NCBI RefSeq assembly: GCF_009906955.1
Contig: NZ_CP047657.1
Coordinates: 1 to 64,000, forward strand
Direction of reading: 5' to 3'
DNA: 64,000 bases
Source of the DNA: Paraglaciecola mesophila
GTDB taxonomy: Bacteria > Pseudomonadota > Gammaproteobacteria > Enterobacterales > Alteromonadaceae
Every line of letters starts with the position of its first letter. The first letter of the stretch is position 1. Positions 1-8,121 of this stretch are shown piece by piece. Under the pieces are notes generated by a model, which was not told the DNA's origin, made no database searches, and was given only the letters and a program-made list of their open reading frames with translations. Made by a program: the position numbers and the translations under genes.

Positions 1-947
1 CTCAAGGGGCTAAACTATGTGTACCTTATGAAGTTCAACAGCAATACAATGTTCATATCCAAGATCAAAAAAGTGTGCAGGGAATATACATATCATCTCA
101 CAGACCGGTATATTTTTATCAACAAGTTCTAACTATTCCTGCAAAATTGGACGCAAAAAAACAGCTGTTAGATAAATATTTAAATGAGTTAAGACAAAGA
201 TATAATCACAATAGTAGAAATTCTTCGGCATCATTCAGAATAAAAGAAGCTATTATTTCTTTAGCAACATTTGGCTATGGGAATCAGGTTGTAGCAAGAG
301 ATGACGAAGCAGTTGAAATGTTTGAGGGTTTTGAAGCTGCATTAAAAACAATTTTACCTAAGTCGCTTGGGTTTCAAAAAATTGTAATCCATATGCCTGA
401 AGTTGTTTTTGAAACAGATACTGGTAGTTTTTCATTTGATTCAGTTTCTGGGGGAATTGCCTCACTCATTGATGTCACTTGGCAAATATTTATGGCTTCA
501 ATGGTTTACGAGAACTTTGTTGTTGTTATGGATGAACCAGAGAATCATTTACACCCTAAACTACAACGTAACTTACTACCAAACTTGATTAACGCATTCC
601 CAAATGTCCAATTTATAGTAGCGACTCACAATCCTTTTATGGTTACTTCAGTTCCTGACTCTAATGTATATGTACTGGGTTACAATGAAGCAAACAAAGT
701 AGAAAGCACCTTACTTGATGTTGTCAATAAATCAGGGACATCCAATGAAATTCTAAGAGAGGTTTTGGGGTTAGAGAGCACAATGCCTGCTTGGGCTGAA
801 GATAAGTTAAATAATATTATTGGAAAATACACAGGCAAGGATATCACTGCTGAGGCTCTTTCAAATATCAAACTAGAACTATCAGAAATTGGCTTAGATG
901 ACTTATTCCCCGAGGCGATTAATAAAGTTGCGGAGTCATTGTCTTGA
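1..947 (+). CDS. OLD/ABC-type ATPase, 5' end outside window (PtuA-like)
   Basis: The reading frame is open to the left edge of the window, so this is the C-terminal part of a longer protein; the GTG at 75 is only an internal Val codon. The visible part has an ABC-type signature region (VSGGIASL), a Walker B with catalytic Glu (VVVMDEPENHLHP) and an H-loop (ATHNP), as in AAA_21/OLD-type ATPases. Walker A must lie upstream of the window. Its stop codon overlaps the TTG start of an HNH nuclease by 4 bp. An ATPase directly coupled to an HNH protein is the architecture of Septu (PtuA/PtuB) anti-phage defence, where the ATPase forms a complex with the nuclease. Family-level function is inferred from architecture; I cannot tell Septu from the PtuAB arm of a retron system without the upstream sequence. 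Confidence 0.75.
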   Translation, partial: QGAKLCVPYEVQQQYNVHIQDQKSVQGIYISSHRPVYFYQQVLTIPAKLDAKKQLLDKYLNELRQRYNHNSRNSSASFRIKEAIISLATFGYGNQVVARDDEAVEMFEGFEAALKTILPKSLGFQKIVIHMPEVVFETDTGSFSFDSVSGGIASLIDVTWQIFMASMVYENFVVVMDEPENHLHPKLQRNLLPNLINAFPNVQFIVATHNPFMVTSVPDSNVYVLGYNEANKVESTLLDVVNKSGTSNEILREVLGLESTMPAWAEDKLNNIIGKYTGKDITAEALSNIKLELSEIGLDDLFPEAINKVAESLS

Positions 948-1585
948 TTAAATTAGAGAAATATCCAAAACCAGAAGTATTAGTTGCTAATGAAGTTACT
1001 TGGACTGAAGAGTTTATTCGCCTAGTAGCAGGTGATACTTCGGTTCCTAAAGCTGCTCGATATAGATATAGGCACCCTGATATTAAAAGTACGTTAAGAA
1101 GCGAGTGTTCCGATAAATGTATCTTTTGTGAAAGTAAAATATCGCATGTATTTCCTGGAGAAACAGACCATATCATCCCCCTATCTAGAAAACAGGAAGA
1201 CGTAGTTAAGTGGGAAAATCTAGGATATGTGTGTAAAGAATGTAATCGTAATAAATCCAATTACCACGATGTAAACTTACCTTTGGTCAATCCTTTCGTT
1301 GATGATCCTGATGAGCACCTGTTGTTCTTTGGACCAATTATTTTAGCTAAACCATCCAATAATAGAGGGCAGATAACAGTAGATTTACTCAAGTTATCAA
1401 GATCTGCTTTAGTAGAAAGAAAAAAGGAAAGAATAGACCAAGTTAAACTACTTATTGATAGGATTGGCTGCTTCCCTGATGGAGAAGCTCAAGATTTTCT
1501 AAAAAATCAAGTACTTGAAGAGGCTGGAGGTTCAAAGGAATATTCAGCAACTATTAGTGCATATTTGAATGCTGTTTTTACATAG
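944..1585 (+). CDS. HNH endonuclease (PtuB-like)
   Basis: This 213-aa protein has a zinc-stabilised HNH core: a first CxxC (CIFC, about residue 59), the His of DHIIPLS (about 76), an Asn in WENLGYVC, and a second CxxC (CKEC) followed by NRNKSN. These are the usual HNH and zinc positions of TIGR02646-like nucleases, to which PtuB belongs. The start is TTG at 944, inside the stop of the upstream ATPase (TTGA overlap), so translation is probably coupled. The expected role is nucleic-acid cleavage triggered by the partner ATPase. The C-terminal half (residues about 110-213) is helical and charged and I recognise no second domain. No third partner follows on the same strand. Confidence 0.75.
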   Translation: MIKLEKYPKPEVLVANEVTWTEEFIRLVAGDTSVPKAARYRYRHPDIKSTLRSECSDKCIFCESKISHVFPGETDHIIPLSRKQEDVVKWENLGYVCKECNRNKSNYHDVNLPLVNPFVDDPDEHLLFFGPIILAKPSNNRGQITVDLLKLSRSALVERKKERIDQVKLLIDRIGCFPDGEAQDFLKNQVLEEAGGSKEYSATISAYLNAVFT

Positions 1586-2143
1586 GTACAAAAGACGCTT
1601 AACAAGTCATTTCAGCAGGACAAAAAACAGCTGGTTTTGCTCATGCCTCGCTAATTTTAACCAGCTATTTTATTGCCTCTGAATGAGGCGTTGAATGTCC
1701 GCTCCTTGTCTAATGCAGCCTGTCAGCTTTAGTCAAAACCTTGTTTAAAAACCACCAAATTAAGTTGGTAATCACACTAATTCAGATTAGGTTGTTAACA
1801 CCAAGCGACTTTGTCTAATCTTTCGTAAGCGTCCGATAATCCCATCTAGCGCTTAGCAAACTTTGGAAAGCGATTCAGGGTACCCTGTTTGTCCAAGCTC
1901 TTTCGTAGAAACTAGCTCTGTGACAATTCCAATCGTAGTTGGTGGTCAAGTAGTCGGATATCATAGGGACACAGCCCAAACCACTTATGTATTAGTATAT
2001 GAGTTGCCAGGTGGATATTAATCTCTGAGAAGAGAAGCTAAAGCTATTTACTAAGAGTGTTATAACTTTAAATTAAGTGCGCTTGTAATTTCATCGAGCG
2101 CATAATATTGCGGTATAATTCTCAACGAATCAGAATGTAGATA
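1586..2143. other. gene-free stretch with an IS66 end remnant
   Basis: No credible gene seen. The only recognisable item is a short copy of an IS66-type terminus at about 1825-1862. The rest carries stops in all frames and looks like decayed intergenic DNA. Confidence 0.5.
1825..1862. repeat. IS66 right-end remnant (solo)
   Basis: This stretch begins GTAAGCGTCCGATAAT and continues into the CTAGCGCTTAGCAAACT stretch. It matches the tnpC-side ends of the IS66 copies at 2996 and 51944, then diverges. It is a solo end, probably left by deletion of an element. Confidence 0.7.
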
Positions 2144-2158
2144 TAGGAGGGTTTTACA

Positions 2159-2713
2159 GTGAAACAATGTTGTATCTCGTTCTTTTTAGCTGGTGTATTT
2201 TTATCAAGCATGGAATCGTTTGCTAATGAAAAATATACTTCAACAGATAATAATATAGAAATAATTGAAGTAGAGGGCAAAAAACCATTATCGCTTTTGC
2301 GAGAAGAATACAAGGCAGCAAGGCTCGCTTTGTTTGAGAATTTCAACGACCTCGTCGAAGAGTCAGACATGCACTATATATGTGAGAGGAAGCGTTTACC
2401 TAATTCACGAATCTTTTACAAGCCATGCCAAAATGCGTTCGATATCAGGATCAGGGATGAGTTGTTCAAAAGTGAAATGCACAAACCTGGCGATCTCATG
2501 TCGAGGCTCAATAGAGCCCAATCCTCTTCTGATATGGGAGCGCTTGAGATTGATCGATTAGAAGAAAAGAAAAGTAAGCTAATAGCAAAGCTAGCTGAAG
2601 AAAATGAGATATTTAAGAAAGCGTTAATTGAATTAATTAAAGCAAAGTACAATTACGAACAAGAACATATATCCCAATACGGGTCATTCAGTAGATTCGA
2701 AGAAGAGAAGTGA
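2159..2713 (+). CDS. secreted hypothetical protein, 184 aa
   Basis: GTG start with a strong ribosome binding site (AGGAGG, 10 bp upstream). Residues 1-22 form a signal peptide (KQCC-ISFFLAGVFLSS-MESFA), so the product is probably periplasmic or cell-envelope. The mature part is mostly helical. It has two Cys (in HYICERK and KPCQNAF) that could form a disulfide, and a charged coiled-coil-like stretch at about 125-165 (EIDRLEEKKSKLIAKLAEENEIF). It resembles unnamed secreted proteins of marine gammaproteobacteria, but I know no function. It stands alone between IS66 fragments. Confidence 0.65.
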   Translation: MKQCCISFFLAGVFLSSMESFANEKYTSTDNNIEIIEVEGKKPLSLLREEYKAARLALFENFNDLVEESDMHYICERKRLPNSRIFYKPCQNAFDIRIRDELFKSEMHKPGDLMSRLNRAQSSSDMGALEIDRLEEKKSKLIAKLAEENEIFKKALIELIKAKYNYEQEHISQYGSFSRFEEEK

Positions 2714-2995
2714 ATCTAAAACTTACAATAGGCAAGAAGTTTAGTTTGTAGGATTTTTTAATAGGAGAAGATGAACGCCAGCTTCCTTGATTCTGCAAAC
2801 CGTCATTATTAAGGCTGGGATCTGTAATTTAGTGGTCCCCAGTGATGGTTCAACCAGACTTGTGCTGGATGTATTCAGTTGGTTTGAAGTGGCAGTTCGA
2901 TAATTCAGATACGAACGGTGACTCCTGACAGAATGATTCTGGGGGAAATTCATAGCAGTAGAAAAAATCAATATCCATGAGCCTGTAACAGATTC

Positions 2996-3754
2996 GTAAG
3001 CGACCGATAATTCCACCTAGCGCTTAGCAAACTGCCATGGTAGCAGTTGCTCGATATTGACATCGGGCTGGCTGAGTTCATCAAGGCAAGTCATCACATA
3101 CTCGAATACGTTCAGGTCGTTGGTTTTAGCCGTTTCGATGATGCTGTAGAGAACAGCGCTGGCGTTTGCGCCCGTGGCCGTTTGGCTAAACAGCCAGTTT
3201 TTCCTACCTATGACGAACGGCTTTATCCCGCGCTCAGCGCGATTATTATCGATACTCAATAACTCGTCGAGTGTGTAGTGAACTAGCTTTCTCCATTGGT
3301 TTAAGCAGTATTGTATCGCTTCGCCCAACTTGGTTTTGGGTAACACTTGTTGAGCCGATTTCATTAGCCACATATGAAGCTGGCTCAGTAACGGCACACT
3401 TTTTTCTTGTCTTGTAATATATCGCACCTCTACCGTTTTATCTTTTAGCTGGGTTTCTAGGCGGTAGAGTTTTTGGATGTGATTGAGTGCCCAATCCGCT
3501 TTGCCACTGCCTTTCTTACCTGCGCCTTTTTTAGCTTCCATGAACTTACGGCGTGCATGTGCCCAGCAACCAATGAGAGTGGCGTGCGTTTGCTCGTAGC
3601 CTTGATAGCCATCTGTTTTTTTGTTGCTCAAATAAATTGAGCCAGTCTTCTACTTCTCTTCGTTGATGATTCGCCATGGTCATTCTCTTTAACAAAGAGA
3701 CTACCATGACGTAGAAAACCTATGAATTGAATGTGGGGATTACCGGACGGACAC
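2996..3754 (-). mobile_element. IS66-family element with internal deletion
   Basis: Both termini are present: the tnpC-side end at 2996 (GTAAGCGACCGATAATTCC) and, on the complementary strand, the tnpA-side end finishing at 3754 (GTGTCCGTCCGGTAATCCCC). These are imperfect inverted repeats of each other. Between them the start of tnpA (reading M-A-N-H-Q-R-R-E-V-E-D-W-L, on the minus strand near 3676) runs after about 20 codons directly into the last third of the tnpC transposase. So tnpB and most of tnpC are missing. No 8-bp target duplication is visible at the flanks. The element cannot transpose by itself, but has ends that a full copy could mobilise. Confidence 0.8.
3017..3631 (-). pseudogene. 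tnpC: IS66 transposase (TnpC) C-terminal fragment
   Basis: 204 codons of the C-terminal part of an IS66 transposase. It contains CWAHARRKFMEA and the terminal NNRAERGIKPFVIGRKNWLFSQT region typical of the IS66 C-terminal catalytic part. The N-terminal half, including earlier acidic catalytic residues, is absent because of the deletion that joins it out of frame to tnpA. Nearly identical to the fragment at 51965-52559. Non-functional. Confidence 0.85.
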
Positions 3755-3848
3755 CTTGGAACGGCGAGTTTCGTTCAGAACTGTTGTTTGGTTGAATATC
3801 AACCTAAGTTAAATCCCGCCCTGCTTATAAATTAAATCTTACTGGTTT

Positions 3849-3889
3849 CATAACTCTATATCCCTTTAAAAAAGGGATATAGAGTTATG
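3849..3889. terminator. 19-bp perfect hairpin, 3-nt loop
   Basis: CATAACTCTATATCCCTTT, then AAA, then its exact reverse complement. It lies 27 bp beyond the stop of the minus-strand lipoprotein gene. A terminator role is plausible, but there is no clean T-tract after the stem on either strand, and the arms are longer than usual. It may instead be a transposon scar. Confidence 0.5.
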
Positions 3890-3915
3890 CTGTTGAGAAA
3901 CTGAAAGTTTAAAAA

Positions 3916-4617
3916 TTAATCATGCAAAGTTACGAATGCGTTAAAAATTTGATTTTCACTTCCGTCCATAAAACTGACTTCTAACTCTAAGTTTACTTCA
4001 AATATAGAAGGTGAATTAGGGGCGTGAAAAGTGACAGTAGCGGTATCGGCATCTAATAATGTTACTTCAGCACCATTGGATACAGACCAATTAAGCTCTG
4101 AAATTTTACTTTCTCTTCCAAATATCAACGCATTAACTTCGATGTATTCTCCTCTTTTTGCCGAAGTCGGAGGAATGAATACAATTAGGTCATCGTTTAA
4201 GTCAATATCAACCGTATCAGTTGTTTTGCTTCCTTGGTTATCCGTGGCTTCAACTTCAAGTACAAATAGGTCTATTTTTTCAGAGTTTATTAGAGGTGCA
4301 ATAAACTGAACAGTTTTTGTGTCAGAATCTATTAATTCAATCTGGTGGTTACTCAAAATAGACCAGTTAATACTACTTATACTACCGTCAATATCATTTG
4401 CCCCGGCTTCTACTGCGATAATTCTATTCGATGGATTTACAGTGTCAGTAACTAAATATGACAAGTTAACGTCCAAAACTTCAACTGTAGGAGGGATGTT
4501 TCTTTTATCGTTCCCCCCGCACGCGCTAAGTGACAAAACAAGTAGAAAAAGAGATATTTTGGTGAGTGTTATTAATCCACAAATACTCTTTTTCGTATTT
4601 AAAAAAATAATCTTCAT
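3916..4617 (-). CDS. lipoprotein with Ig/PKD-like repeats
   Basis: 233 aa. The N-terminal lipoprotein signal has the lipobox LSAC (Cys about residue 33) followed by GGNDK; the Gly-Gly-Asn-Asp after Cys favours export to the outer membrane. The mature part consists of beta-rich repeats with the pattern VEATDNQGSKTTDTVDI, as in Ig-like/cadherin/PKD-type modules of surface proteins. It lies 101 bp downstream of the secreted subtilase on the same strand. The same gene pair recurs at the right end of the window (62110-64000), so the two probably work together at the cell surface. Binding partner unknown. Confidence 0.7.
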   Translation of the reverse strand: MKIIFLNTKKSICGLITLTKISLFLLVLSLSACGGNDKRNIPPTVEVLDVNLSYLVTDTVNPSNRIIAVEAGANDIDGSISSINWSILSNHQIELIDSDTKTVQFIAPLINSEKIDLFVLEVEATDNQGSKTTDTVDIDLNDDLIVFIPPTSAKRGEYIEVNALIFGRESKISELNWSVSNGAEVTLLDADTATVTFHAPNSPSIFEVNLELEVSFMDGSENQIFNAFVTLHD

Positions 4618-4646
4618 TATTACACCCTATCATTAAATAAATATCC

Positions 4647-4660
4647 CGCCGCAAGCGGCG
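4647..4660 (-). terminator. small GC hairpin between subtilase and lipoprotein genes
   Basis: CGCCGC-AA-GCGGCG, a perfect 6-bp stem followed on the minus strand by GGATATTTATTT. It is weak as a terminator; it could attenuate transcription between the two genes or be a processing stem. Confidence 0.35.
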
Positions 4661-4718
4661 AGGAACTAAACACGTATAAATTAAATGAGCTCGAAGGTGA
4701 GATATCCCACCAAGTTTA

Positions 4719-6605
4719 CTAATTACTGTAACTCCAAGCTAATCCCATTATCAGTGGAGAATATGAGTTATTAACAGGTAACATGTCTATCACAGCCCTA
4801 TAGTTTCCAACTTCTGTCGGTGTGAATGTGATGGACTCAAAAGTATTGTTAAAATTTGTCGAAGAGGCGACTAATATTCCGGATGGTGAATAAACGTCAA
4901 GGTCAAAATCTCGGGTTATAGAAAGCGCATCATTTCTATGATCATATATATAATCCCCATCTTCCAACCAAGATAATGCAACCCTAATCTCACTTAGAGA
5001 ACCATCAGCAAAAAATACAGTTTCTTGCTTTCTAAACCTACGAACACTACCTCTGGGGCCCCAAAAGAAATTTGAATAGCTGCCTTCCCAAAAGTGCATT
5101 TGTATTCGCTCATTTGCGCTTCTAAAGCTTGCAGCTCCTTCTTCTATAGCATCGGCATTACCCGAGATATTAATATCTGAAGCTGCAATCATCACTGCTT
5201 TGACTACAGCAGGAGCACTTGGCATATATACCTCTTGAGGCCCGACAAAAGGCCAACTCATTACATTAGCAGCGAAAGCCGCAGCAAATGGAGCTGAAGC
5301 ACTAGTTCCATTTTGATTAGAATAACCCCCTGCTGATATACCTACTCCTGGAGCTACTATTTCTGGTTTTATATTGCCAGTGCTTGGATCTCCTCCATTA
5401 GAAAAGCTAGCAATAGCATTATTAGCATTGTTGTAAGCCCCTACAGTTATTACATTAAATCCTCGAGTGGAAGCGTTTACCGTAGCATTATTACCACCAT
5501 TACCCGCAGCAAAGAATGTAGAAACCCGATTATCATAAACAAAGTTGTCCCAATTTCTATCAGCCGAAGTGTAACCAGTAGCGGTCGTTACATTTCCCCA
5601 TGCGTTACTGACAATACTAATACTAGGATTACCGTTAAAACCTGTGAGCGTTGCAACAGAAGGCATTTTGAACGTAACGTCACAGTATATGTAGCTTTCA
5701 GGTGAAACGTCTCTCAGAATTCCAGCTGTGAACTCCGAATGCGAATTTGTAGAGCCTCCTAAACGCGTATAATTGGTGATATGGTTTGGATCTGGACAGT
5801 AGTCTTCAGTCATATAAATTCCTATACCTTCTCCTCTCGTTCCATAAGTGCTAAGTGCATATGGATCTACTCCCGTATCTATCATTGCATCAGCTGTTAA
5901 AGTTTTACTTTTCACAGCTAATTCAATAGCTTTAAGCTCGCTCGGTTTTTCTGATGCAATTAGAGCAATTTGCAATGGTGTTAATGTAACTAAAAGGGAT
6001 GATTTACTTTGACTCAGCTGCTCATAAATGCTTTGTTCATTTAGCCATTCGTATCTAGCGAAAAGCGTTTTAGCAGCTTTAATTTTATTCTGATGTTTTT
6101 TGTTTGCTTTTTCTTTTTGATTTCTTTGTTTTTGTCTTAGCTTTAAAGAGTGTTTTTCTTTCTTAACTAAAACATCATTTTCATAAATCTCATAGATATT
6201 ATTATTTAAATCAAATTTACCATATAGTTTGTCTGATTTTTTAATATCTAATGTATCCTCTCCTCTATTAAGGAGTAGTTCTACTTCTATTAATTCGCCA
6301 GAACCTTTAATACTTAATAAATTTAAGCGCTTTTGTAACTCTAATCCCAAAAAGGGAACTTCATTGTGGAGTGAGCGATACTCTTCAATTTTTCTTCCAT
6401 TTACATCAGCAACAAACAAGTCAAGCTTCCCTGTTAGTTCATCCCTTAACTTATAATAGGTATATACTTTATTTTGAAAAGAATGACTCTTGGTATTGAT
6501 GATCACTGTGTTTTTAGGGAGGAAATCGGTTTCTGAAGCATAACTAAAATTGAGAAAAATGAATGGAAGTATGATAGATAAAGTTTTCTGTCTAAAATTT
6601 AACAT
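4719..6605 (-). CDS. secreted S8-family serine peptidase (subtilase)
   Basis: 628 aa with a signal peptide (residues 1-23, ending SYA). An extended propeptide-like region (about 25-240) includes a lysine-rich helical stretch near 150-180. The catalytic domain shows the subtilase order: Asp in MTED (about 267), His in SHSEFTAG (about 289), oxyanion Asn in AAGNGG (about 366) and Ser in GTSASAP (about 434). The Asp motif is atypical (TED rather than DTG/DSG). The last 150 residues form a beta-rich domain (LSWLEDGDYIYDH, DFDLDVYSPSG) like the proprotein/pre-peptidase C-terminal folds of exported bacterial peptidases. It probably acts outside the cell or at its surface. It is followed by a lipoprotein gene on the same strand. 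Confidence 0.88.
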   Translation of the reverse strand: MLNFRQKTLSIILPFIFLNFSYASETDFLPKNTVIINTKSHSFQNKVYTYYKLRDELTGKLDLFVADVNGRKIEEYRSLHNEVPFLGLELQKRLNLLSIKGSGELIEVELLLNRGEDTLDIKKSDKLYGKFDLNNNIYEIYENDVLVKKEKHSLKLRQKQRNQKEKANKKHQNKIKAAKTLFARYEWLNEQSIYEQLSQSKSSLLVTLTPLQIALIASEKPSELKAIELAVKSKTLTADAMIDTGVDPYALSTYGTRGEGIGIYMTEDYCPDPNHITNYTRLGGSTNSHSEFTAGILRDVSPESYIYCDVTFKMPSVATLTGFNGNPSISIVSNAWGNVTTATGYTSADRNWDNFVYDNRVSTFFAAGNGGNNATVNASTRGFNVITVGAYNNANNAIASFSNGGDPSTGNIKPEIVAPGVGISAGGYSNQNGTSASAPFAAAFAANVMSWPFVGPQEVYMPSAPAVVKAVMIAASDINISGNADAIEEGAASFRSANERIQMHFWEGSYSNFFWGPRGSVRRFRKQETVFFADGSLSEIRVALSWLEDGDYIYDHRNDALSITRDFDLDVYSPSGILVASSTNFNNTFESITFTPTEVGNYRAVIDMLPVNNSYSPLIMGLAWSYSN

Positions 6606-7440
6606 GATTTATATCCTTATATTCTTTCTAACTTGTTTGGCATGAAACAATTATTATATATATCGATATGACTTGGTTTTCCTATAATAACCAATAATGT
6701 AATCCGTTATATGTATGAGAATTCATTATTTAATATGAAAAGTGACAGGTCACGGTTACAACTTCAAATTCTTCCACAACCCTATTGGTTGATGGGCATG
6801 TAAGGGTTCCACGTCGGGTGTTTCCCCTCCAAATTTAAAAGAGCGTCCTGAAAATCTAGATATGAGTGATAACCTTCATCAGTGGACTAAAAAGTGAATA
6901 TGAGTATTAAAAGCCGTCGGGTAACTCGCCTAATGGGGCATTAGGAATGTCTTCATATCTTTTATTGTGTAATAAATATGATAACTAACTTCTATGTGTA
7001 ATATTTTTACCGTATCATGGCAGCGTTCTAGATTCAATGATTTTAATAGGGGGAAAAAAGTTGCTTATGTTGCTGAATTAGAAGAAATTGCTAGTTTTTG
7101 CTTCCCTAACAAGGGTGCTGGGGGATCCCGAGCGCAAAGGTAAGACTAAAGTATAATATTTTGATGCAAAGTGTATTTTGTTGGTGTATTGTTTTTAAAT
7201 TGTTTTTTAGGTGTTAATTTGGTCGTGGCCTAAATTTAATCAGTAAGCAACCTCGGACAAAAAATTCACTGTTTTGACCACATTGCAGTCTTAGTGGTTA
7301 ATGGAAATGCTATGAATACTCTTTATTTATTTGTATGCATTTTTTTTGCAGTTAAAAAAGTATTACTGAACGGATTTAGTAAACAATATCCTTTCTATAA
7401 TTCAAGCACCTTTAAAATAAAACCTATCGAAGAGTAACTT
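6606..7440. other. gene-free stretch, divergent promoter region
   Basis: 835 bp between the divergent subtilase and Rhs-related genes. No reading frame with a start and ribosome binding site is visible. A 30-codon open stretch near 7047-7142 (ending GAGGSRAQR and a stop) has no start and may be a gene scrap. The AT-rich 7300-7435 segment probably carries the promoter for 7441. Confidence 0.4.
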
Positions 7441-7971
7441 ATGAAAAAAATGACTTGTTTTTTATGCAAACCTATCTTGAATTTTATTGTTATAGCTGGA
7501 TCTGGAGTGAGTTTATTTGCAAACGCCACAGACGTCGGTCTTGAAGCAACATATAACGCTCAGTTGAATCAGGTCATTTTAACATGGGGATCATCAGATG
7601 ATTCGAACATTCCCGGAACCGAAGACGGTGATGATTGGTGCGATGCAACCTTAGTTCGCTACTTTGGACCCGAAGAAGCAATAGATGATAATCAGGTGGT
7701 GCTTCCATGTACCGCTAGAACATACACATTTACCGACCTTGAGCCAGTGGTTTGGGGGTTTATGATTCAAAATCGGATACTTCAATTAGAATGCGAAGAT
7801 CAAAGTGACGGCTCTACTTACTGCAGTACTGATGAAAATGAAGTCAGCAGATCTAGTCACGTCTATGTCAATCTAGAAAATCCTGGTGGCAAGAGGCGCG
7901 TAACTTTTATACACACGGATATCCTAGGCTCACCTATTGCTGAAACTGATATTAATGGTGACAGTCGTTAA
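7441..7971 (+). CDS. secreted Rhs-related protein, truncated after first core motif
   Basis: 176 aa with an N-terminal export signal (hydrophobic residues about 10-28, ending FANA). A beta-rich Cys-containing domain follows (about 30-150; Cys in DDWC, LPC, LEC, TYC). The last 20 residues read TFIHTDILGSPIAETDING, the motif that opens the Rhs-associated core (HTDxLGSPxAxTD), and then a stop follows. In complete proteins that motif is followed by a long Rhs core and a variable tip, so this is either a 3'-truncated Rhs gene or the decayed head of one. The ribosome binding site is GAAGAG before ATG. The next gene, 150 bp on, is a full secreted Rhs protein. Confidence 0.6.
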   Translation: MKKMTCFLCKPILNFIVIAGSGVSLFANATDVGLEATYNAQLNQVILTWGSSDDSNIPGTEDGDDWCDATLVRYFGPEEAIDDNQVVLPCTARTYTFTDLEPVVWGFMIQNRILQLECEDQSDGSTYCSTDENEVSRSSHVYVNLENPGGKRRVTFIHTDILGSPIAETDINGDSR

Positions 7972-8121
7972 GTGAGACTTAACTTGATGGATAAACTAAA
8001 TATATTTTCTGGGTTCGCTTTTATTACTTTAATTCGGTTTAGCATATCGTAATTCAACGAGTTGTGTAATTTATTTGCAAGGCTAAACGATATTCATGCT
8101 TTTATAAAAGGAGAAGTTGAA

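Noticed and set aside
75..77. GTG at 75 as start of the ATPase gene
   Set aside because: The same frame is open back to base 3 with protein-like sequence, so the true start is outside the window.
8062..8121. TTG at 8062 as start of the Rhs gene
   Set aside because: No ribosome site, while ATG 8122 has AAGGAG at good spacing and leads into a signal peptide.
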